DNA from: Bacillota bacterium
Lineage (GTDB): Bacteria; Bacillota_A; Clostridia; Peptostreptococcales; Anaerovoracaceae
Assembly (NCBI GenBank): GCA_017437925.1
Contig: JAFRWQ010000098.1
Coordinates: 1 to 5,231, forward strand
Length of the DNA stretch: 5,231 nucleotides
Direction: 5' to 3'
Position numbers and translations under genes: made by a program. Below the pieces are notes generated by a model. It was not told where the DNA came from. It ran no database searches and was given only the letters and a program-made list of their open reading frames with translations. Shown here in pieces: positions 1 through 5,231 of the stretch (position 1 is the first letter of the stretch; each line of letters opens with the position of its first letter).

Positions 1-1145
1 GCCTTGGGATCGTAGGATTCCCACATGGCCTTGGCGCTGTCGTCGGTGTCCCCGCCCGGGCGCTCATAGGGGATGCAGGAGTAAGCTCTTCTGGCCAGCT
101 CTACGCCGGCGTCGTTGGCGAACAGAGCGGCGATGGCGCCGTCCCAGTCGATGGCCCTTCTGAGAGCCTTTCTGAGTTCCTTATCCTGGAAGAAGCTCCA
201 GTCGCATCTGAAGCCGACCCAGCGATAGGAGCCGGTGCCGCCGGAGGCGAGTCTCAGGTAATCATGCTTTGCGATGTTGGCGACCTCGGTGGCGAGGATG
301 GACAGGGAGATGTCGACTTCCTTGTTCTGCAAAGCGATGGCGGATACGCTCTTGTCGGTTATGATCTTGTAAACGATCTTGTCCAGGTTGGGTCTTACGA
401 AGAAGTCTTCGTTTCTCTCGAGGATGACGTGGGTATCGGTCTTATGCTCTACGAACTTGTAGGCGCCGGAGCCCAGGGGGTGATTCTCGAAGTCCCAGTT
501 GGCGTCGATCATCTTCTGGCAGATGATGTAGGACTGATACATTCTGTACTCGAAGAGTACGTCGATGTCCTTGGTGTAGAATACTACGGTGTAGTCGTCG
601 GGGCACTCGATGTGATCGATGGTGCCTACCAGGTCGGAGTAACGGACGGAGCCGAAGTCCGGATCGAGGTAGCACTCATAAGAGTACTTAACGTCCTGAG
701 CGGTAACGGGAACGAGCTCGTCGCCAAACAGTTCGTTGCCCCTCTGCCAGTAGCAGTCCTTCCTCAGATGGAAGGTCCAGACGAGGCCGTCATCGGAAGC
801 TTCCCAGCTCTCGGCCAGGTTGCCGAGGAATTCGGAATTCTCATCCATGTCGAGCAGGGTCTGGTAGACCTGCCTGATCACGTAGCCGTCGCCGTCGGAA
901 GTGGTCTTCCAGGGTACGAGGGTAACGATGGCCATGTAGGTTCCTATGGTCAGTACCTTCTCCTCTTCCTGCTTGGCAGGTTCGGGGGTGGTTGCTGCGG
1001 GCTGAGTGGTAGCAGCCGGAGTCTCTGTCTTGGTCTCCGCGGGCTTGGTCTCCGCGGGTTTGGTCTCGGTCTTGGAGCCGCAGGCGCCGAGAGCAAGGCT
1101 CAGTACCATGACAAGAGCAAGCAGCAATGCTAAGTGCTTTTTCAT
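1..1145 (-). CDS. ABC transporter substrate-binding lipoprotein, family 5 (peptide/oligopeptide type), 3'-truncated by window
   Basis: Extracellular lipid-anchored receptor that should deliver a ligand, most likely a peptide, to an ABC importer. The frame is open from the ATG at 1145 to the window edge: 381 residues, about 70% of the 520-550 usual in this family. Seen: a lipoprotein signal peptide (MKK, hydrophobic core at 5-19, lipobox LGAC with Cys22); a low-complexity Thr/Pro/Glu/Lys linker at about 23-63; then the binding domain. The family motif TFHLRKDCYW at 124-133 leads to TAQDVKYSY (148-156), matching the usual FxLRxGxxF...TAxDVxxS pattern. HPLGSGAYKF (222-231) and KALRRAID (326-333) are also family-typical. 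AAAGGAG lies 6 nt before the start. The gene has its own promoter and follows an rpiR gene. Permease and ATPase genes would be expected further left, outside the window. Ligand class cannot be fixed from sequence; dipeptide, nickel or muropeptide binding are possible. Confidence 0.93.
   Translation of the reverse strand, partial: MKKHLALLLALVMVLSLALGACGSKTETKPAETKPAETKTETPAATTQPAATTPEPAKQEEEKVLTIGTYMAIVTLVPWKTTSDGDGYVIRQVYQTLLDMDENSEFLGNLAESWEASDDGLVWTFHLRKDCYWQRGNELFGDELVPVTAQDVKYSYECYLDPDFGSVRYSDLVGTIDHIECPDDYTVVFYTKDIDVLFEYRMYQSYIICQKMIDANWDFENHPLGSGAYKFVEHKTDTHVILERNEDFFVRPNLDKIVYKIITDKSVSAIALQNKEVDISLSILATEVANIAKHDYLRLASGGTGSYRWVGFRCDWSFFQDKELRKALRRAIDWDGAIAALFANDAGVELARRAYSCIPYERPGGDTDDSAKAMWESYDPK
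1032..1076 (-). repeat. 15-bp tandem repeat in the lipoprotein linker
   Basis: Two near-identical 15-bp units (1032-1046 and 1047-1061, differing by one C/T transition) and a degenerate third (1062-1076) encode the successive KPAET-like segments of the linker after the lipid-anchored cysteine. The repeat stays in frame. Such linkers tether the binding domain to the membrane and commonly vary in length between strains. Confidence 0.7.
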
Positions 1146-1183
1146 TACTTTCTCCTTTCATTTCAGAAACGCTTATCGCTGAA

Positions 1184-1243
1184 CGCAGCCGCCTCGGGTC
1201 TGCGTAAAAGCCTCTTTTATGCGGGTCCATCGACGCTATCGAT
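1184..1243 (-). promoter_or_regulatory. Structured 5' leader of the binding-protein gene
   Basis: The transcript expected from the promoter at 1269-1297 would carry about 117 nt before the ATG. Three inverted repeats lie in it: ATCGA/TCGAT (1229-1243, 5-nt loop); a 9-position stem with one mismatch and a 3-nt loop (1202-1222, minus strand GCATAAAAG/CTTTTACGC); and a 7-bp stem with one bulged A (1184-1204, CGCAG-A-CC/GGCTGCG). The last two share 1202-1204, so they compete for those bases. None is followed by a U-tract, so this is not a classical attenuator, and I do not recognise a known riboswitch. A role in stability or translation control is inference. Confidence 0.35.
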
Positions 1244-1268
1244 CGAACCATACATAAAATATATAAAG

Positions 1269-1297
1269 ATTGTACGGGAATACAGAGGTCTTGTCAA
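1269..1297 (-). promoter_or_regulatory. Sigma-A type promoter of the binding-protein gene
   Basis: On the minus strand, TTGACA (1297-1292), a 17-nt spacer and TACAAT (1274-1269) match the consensus in 11 of 12 positions. Transcription should start near 1262. The sequence upstream of the -35 box is AT-rich, apart from an inverted repeat directly adjoining it. Confidence 0.85.
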
Positions 1298-1300
1298 TAA

Positions 1301-1318
1301 ATTTCGCAGGGGCGAAAT
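1301..1318. promoter_or_regulatory. Perfect inverted repeat next to the -35 box, candidate operator
   Basis: ATTTCGC-AGGG-GCGAAAT has perfect 7-bp arms and lies 3 bp upstream of the -35 hexamer of the binding-protein promoter. The symmetry and position fit the binding site of a dimeric regulator, and the neighbouring RpiR protein is the obvious candidate by proximity. No second copy is seen at the rpiR promoter. As RNA it could form a hairpin at the end of rpiR read-through transcripts, which is the main alternative. Confidence 0.5.
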
Positions 1319-1357
1319 AAACATTAGTTGACTTATATAATATAAAATGTTGAAATA

Positions 1358-1392
1358 TAAAGCCCCGCGGCGGTTTTCAGAACTGCGGGGCT
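1358..1392 (-). terminator. Intrinsic terminator of rpiR
   Basis: On the minus strand, starting about 10 nt after the rpiR stop, an 8-bp GC-rich stem AGCCCCGC/GCGGGGCT (1392-1385 with 1368-1361) encloses a 16-nt loop and is followed by TTTATATTT. It separates rpiR from the binding-protein promoter. Confidence 0.85.
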
Positions 1393-1401
1393 GTAAAAAC
1401 T

Positions 1402-2289
1402 TCACAGAGGAGTGACCTGCTGATAATCGCTTCCCTGGTAATCAGGGTGAGAGATCTCCTCCATTATCGCCTTAAAACGGGTCAGGTCGGTGTCCTTGGT
1501 CTTGAGCTGGACCATGGACAGGAGGATGTTGAAGCAGATCATAAGAGAGGCGTAGGAATAGTAGCGGCCTTTGTGCATCTCTCCCATAAACAGGCAGTGA
1601 TCGCAGTGCCTGGCGAGAAGAGAGTCGCTGGAATCGGTGAGGCCCACCACCGTCGCTCCGTGCTCCTTTACGTAGCGGGCGATGTTGATAATGGGCAGGT
1701 AATACACCGGGAACGCCATGAATATGAACAGGTCTTTGGATGAGACCCGGCTCACGGCCGACTGCAGGGATGTCATCTCTTCGGGATTGATGACGTAAGC
1801 TCTGATGCCGAAGAGGGACAGCCTCTTCATCATGAAGTCGGCGATGGAATACGAGACGCCCCGCCCTACTATATATACTGTATGGGCGTTTACGATGTCT
1901 TCGGCGATGTTTTCAAGGAGCGCGGTATCCATCTCCCCGAAGATGCCGTCGATGTAGGAACGCTCCATCTCGAGCTGGGTGTTTATGAATTCGCTGCCGG
2001 TGAATTCGGAGCTGCCGGGCTGGTGCAGGTTGGCCTGGGGAGCCGTCCTTTCTTCGGTCTTCAGGGCCTGAATGCTTCTGAAAGCGTTTTTGGCGTCGGT
2101 AAAGCTGCCGTAGCCCAGCTTCTGGCAGAAGCGTATGGCGGTGGCTTCGGTGCAGCCTACCTGCTGGCTGAATTCCCTCAGCGAGATGTAGCACATCTCG
2201 GCGGGGTTGTTGATCATGAAGCCGGCTATGTGCTGCTGTTTGGCAGTCATAAGAGGCATGCTGTTTTTCAGTGTTTCGACTATGTTCAT
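1402..2289 (-). CDS. RpiR-family transcriptional regulator (HTH_6 + SIS domain)
   Basis: Cytoplasmic DNA-binding regulator of 295 residues, the usual length for the family. Residues 1-75 form the RpiR helix-turn-helix domain: LTxxE-like MTAKQQHIAGFMINNP at 14-29, then ISLREFSQQVGCTEATAIRFCQKLGY with the recognition helix at about 46-58. Residues 125-262 form a sugar-isomerase (SIS) fold: GRGVS at 142-146, KEHGATVVGLTDS at 208-220 and ARHCDHCLF at 226-234. The usual phosphosugar motif SxSGxT is absent; AFPVYYL stands there (192-198), resembling an RpiR subgroup that I recall as having FPRYS. AGGAGG lies 7 nt before the ATG and supports this start. The gene has its own promoter and terminator. 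Many relatives sense sugar phosphates and control nearby genes; here the downstream transporter gene is a plausible target, but ligand and target are inferred. Confidence 0.93.
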   Translation of the reverse strand: MNIVETLKNSMPLMTAKQQHIAGFMINNPAEMCYISLREFSQQVGCTEATAIRFCQKLGYGSFTDAKNAFRSIQALKTEERTAPQANLHQPGSSEFTGSEFINTQLEMERSYIDGIFGEMDTALLENIAEDIVNAHTVYIVGRGVSYSIADFMMKRLSLFGIRAYVINPEEMTSLQSAVSRVSSKDLFIFMAFPVYYLPIINIARYVKEHGATVVGLTDSSDSLLARHCDHCLFMGEMHKGRYYSYASLMICFNILLSMVQLKTKDTDLTRFKAIMEEISHPDYQGSDYQQVTPL

Positions 2290-2323
2290 ATATCGGCCTC
2301 CTCACACATTAACTACTAGTAAT

Positions 2324-2352
2324 AAAATAATAGCAAACTGACTAATTGTCAA
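2324..2352 (-). promoter_or_regulatory. Promoter of rpiR
   Basis: Minus strand TTGACA (2352-2347), a 17-nt spacer and TATTTT (2329-2324) lie in an AT-rich gap downstream of the preceding terminator. The -35 box is perfect and the -10 box is weak. A TGAC-TAATT-GTCA inverted repeat (2339-2351) overlaps the -35 box and could serve autoregulation, though the arms are only 4 bp. The AT-rich stretch at about 2355-2400 may act as an UP element. Confidence 0.6.
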
Positions 2353-2426
2353 TATAATAACAAGCTTTTTCCGCATTTAATTTAATATAATTTGAATTTT
2401 CGGCATATGTAAACAAGGAATCCTAT

Positions 2427-2455
2427 AAAAAAGCATGGCGACCGCTCGCCATGCT
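2427..2455 (-). terminator. Intrinsic terminator of the glpK-nitroreductase operon
   Basis: On the minus strand a perfect 9-bp stem AGCATGGCG/CGCCATGCT (2455-2447 with 2440-2432) with a 6-nt loop is followed by a run of T (TTTTTT counting the last stem base). It starts about 40 nt after the nitroreductase stop. A CTCTTTC tail on the other side gives only weak plus-strand potential, and no plus-strand gene needs it. Confidence 0.9.
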
Positions 2456-2495
2456 CTTTCATATCTTTATCTTTCGGCCTCCGAGCGGCCCTTCC

Positions 2496-3020
2496 CTATT
2501 CGGGGAAGCTCACGTGGGTGTCCCGATCAAAGTCGTGGGGGACCTTGTCGGTGTCCTTATAGCCCACGGCGATGCCTATCTTGAACTCATAGTTCTCGGG
2601 GAAGCAGAATTTCTCCGCGAAGTAGTCCTTCATCTCCCCGCCCATGACTCTCCAGGGCATTCCCAGGATCACGGAGCCCAGGCCCAGGGACTGGGCGGCC
2701 AGGACCATATTCTCGCAGGCTATGCCGGCGTCTATGGACCCGAAGAACAGGTCCTTGTCGGCGCTGAGCATGAAGACAACGGGGGCGTTGTAATAGAAGC
2801 AGCCCTCTCTTCCGGCCAGGGCGTTGACCTCGCAGGCCAGCTTCTTGAGAGCCTTGTTGTCTCTCTTGAGGACGGAGATGTGGACCTCCTGCTTGTTGTT
2901 GGCTGTGGGACCCTGAAGACCGGCCTTGATCAGGAGCTCTATGGTCTGATCGTCGAGCATGTCCTCTTTGTACTTTCTGATGGAGCTTCTTTCTTCGATA
3001 ACCTTGAGTACTTCGTTCAT
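2496..3020 (-). CDS. Nitroreductase-family FMN-dependent oxidoreductase
   Basis: Predicted cytoplasmic flavoprotein of 174 residues, at the short end of the nitroreductase family (about 170-220), which reduces nitro compounds, quinones, flavins or enones using NAD(P)H; the true substrate is unknown. Seen: the N-terminal FMN-phosphate motif RSSIRKYK (11-18), GPTANNKQ (37-44, equivalent to the common aPSxxNxQ), the central helix ACENMVLAAQSLGLGSVILG, and the closing strand IGIAVGYKD. The ATG at 3020 is chosen over an upstream in-frame ATG (3137) because GGAGG sits 7 nt before it and family homology begins there; the longer form would only add 39 non-homologous residues inside glpK. It begins 1 nt after the glpK stop, and its ribosome binding site is made of the last glpK codons, so translation is likely coupled to that of the kinase. 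Confidence 0.9.
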   Translation of the reverse strand: MNEVLKVIEERSSIRKYKEDMLDDQTIELLIKAGLQGPTANNKQEVHISVLKRDNKALKKLACEVNALAGREGCFYYNAPVVFMLSADKDLFFGSIDAGIACENMVLAAQSLGLGSVILGMPWRVMGGEMKDYFAEKFCFPENYEFKIGIAVGYKDTDKVPHDFDRDTHVSFPE

Positions 3021-3021
3021 A

Positions 3022-4689
<1,668 letters not shown>

Positions 4690-4716
4690 GTAATGATAAT
4701 AGTCTATAAGGTTTTC

Positions 4717-4744
4717 AAATGCAAGCGGTCTATATATTGCATTT
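4717..4744. repeat. 28-nt inverted repeat with perfect 8-bp arms, candidate operator
   Basis: AAATGCAA (4717-4724) and TTGCATTT (4737-4744) are perfect inverted copies 12 nt apart, so the arm centres are 20 bp, or two helical turns, apart. That spacing suits a dimeric DNA-binding protein. The left arm contains the possible -35 hexamer of the small-RNA promoter. Read as RNA, the AT-rich stem could be a weak hairpin in the hemW 3' region; its T-run lies on the plus-strand side, where no gene ends. Confidence 0.5.
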
Positions 4745-4797
4745 TTAAATAAATCGTTAAGATATGCCGCGGCAGATCCGGGCCGCTCAGGCAGGGT

Positions 4798-5231
4798 CTA
4801 AAGCGCCGAGAGCAGCTCCTCCATGACCGGGTTGGTCGCGTCAAGGCCCGTGGCGGTGAGCCTTATGCGGCCTGCCGCCTTTTCGATCAGGCCCTCTTCT
4901 GCGAGTTTTTTGAGCGGGACGGCGAAGTCATCTTCTATATTATCTCCGAATAGCTTCGTATAGAGCCCGGGATCCATCCCTTCCGCCAGCCTCAGCTGGG
5001 TGAATATGAAGTCTCCCTTGAGTTCGCTTTTCTCTTCGGCGCCGAAGGACGCAAAGCTTTCGCAGTTCTTTGCCAGTACGCCGAAAGCTTCGTCATCAAG
5101 CTCCTCTTCGCCGGTGAGCAGGGGCAGAGCCCCGTCCTCAAAGCGCCTCCCCCCTATGAAGGAATGGGCGGCGCTGCCGAAGCCCAGGTAAGGCTCCATA
5201 GTCCAGTACTTCAGGTTGTGGCGGCAGGAAA
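4798..5231 (-). CDS. hemW: Radical-SAM heme chaperone HemW, C-terminal part (5' end outside window)
   Basis: The frame enters from the right edge and stops at 4798, giving 143 residues, roughly the last 37% of a protein usually about 375-390 long. HemW resembles oxygen-independent coproporphyrinogen oxidase (HemN) but inserts heme into client proteins. The first visible residues, SCRHNLKYW, followed by YLGFGSAAHSF, match the HemW/HemN stretch SxHNxxYWxxxxYLGxGxxAHSF. The C-terminal HemN_C-type domain follows: FTQLRLAEGMDPGLYTKLFG, then LKKLAEEGLIEKAAGRIRLTATGLDATNPVMEELL, as in the usual LTxxGxxxxNxV ending. The iron-sulfur CxxxCxxC motif would be outside the window, so radical-SAM chemistry is inferred. 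An internal ATG at 5199 is not the start, because homology extends through it to the edge. Confidence 0.9.
   Translation of the reverse strand, partial: SCRHNLKYWTMEPYLGFGSAAHSFIGGRRFEDGALPLLTGEEELDDEAFGVLAKNCESFASFGAEEKSELKGDFIFTQLRLAEGMDPGLYTKLFGDNIEDDFAVPLKKLAEEGLIEKAAGRIRLTATGLDATNPVMEELLSAL

Noticed and set aside
264..1133. Plus-strand open frame of 289 codons opposite the binding-protein gene
   Set aside because: Composition shadow of a clear minus-strand gene with lipobox and family motifs. The plus-strand protein has no recognisable domain, and no ribosome site was seen.
841..1251. Minus-strand frame of 136 codons starting in the leader and overlapping the lipoprotein start
   Set aside because: It overlaps the lipoprotein gene in another frame, lacks a Shine-Dalgarno site, and becomes a low-complexity Arg/Asp/Gln-rich shadow.
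1217..1256. 12-codon upstream open frame (MYGSIDSVDGPA) in the transporter leader
   Set aside because: No ribosome binding site precedes its ATG and no regulatory codon pattern is visible, so it is probably chance.
1328..1341. Plus-strand TTGACT and TATAAT boxes
   Set aside because: The boxes are only 2 nt apart, so they cannot form one promoter; the TATAAT has no -35 at the right distance, and no plus-strand gene follows.
4765..4774. TGCCGCGGCA palindrome just after the hemW stop as a terminator
   Set aside because: Short, with no loop and no T-run after it on the minus strand; the strong terminator is further on at 4622-4651.

Overview
The window looks like an ordinary chromosomal stretch of a Gram-positive anaerobe of the class Clostridia. 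The signs are Shine-Dalgarno sites of the AGGAGG type before each start, TTGACA/TATAAT-like promoters in AT-rich gaps between GC-richer genes, a lipoprotein-anchored transporter binding protein, and an RpiR regulator. No marker allows a finer placement. All five genes lie on the minus strand, so transcription runs from high to low coordinates.

From right to left: (1) the C-terminal part of hemW (4798-5231), a radical-SAM heme chaperone, cut by the window edge. (2) A 264-nt gap (4534-4797) with a 28-nt inverted repeat, a possible promoter, a short hairpin, a strong terminator and then the clear glpK promoter. (3) glpK, glycerol kinase (3022-4533). (4) A small nitroreductase (2496-3020) starting 1 nt after the glpK stop, with its ribosome binding site inside the glpK 3' end. 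The two form one operon closed by a terminator at 2427-2455. (5) A 206-nt gap with the rpiR promoter. (6) An RpiR-family regulator (1402-2289) with its own terminator just after the stop. (7) A 256-nt gap with a consensus-like promoter, a perfect 18-bp inverted repeat just upstream of the -35 box, and a leader of about 117 nt able to form several hairpins. (8) The N-terminal 381 residues of a family-5 (oligopeptide type) ABC-transporter substrate-binding lipoprotein (1-1145), running off the left edge.

Each unit has its own promoter, and terminators separate the units. GlpK makes glycerol 3-phosphate. The nitroreductase is coupled to it, but their functional link is unknown. RpiR next to a separately promoted binding-protein gene suggests, without proof, that it controls that transporter; the inverted repeat at 1301-1318 is the best operator candidate.

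I see no CRISPR array, mobile element, tRNA, rRNA or defence system. The most interesting material is in the gaps: the hemW-glpK gap, which could encode a regulated small RNA, and the structured leader plus operator of the binding-protein gene. Two protein-level oddities also stand out: GlpK lacks the regulatory histidine of many Firmicute homologues, and the RpiR sugar-phosphate motif is replaced.
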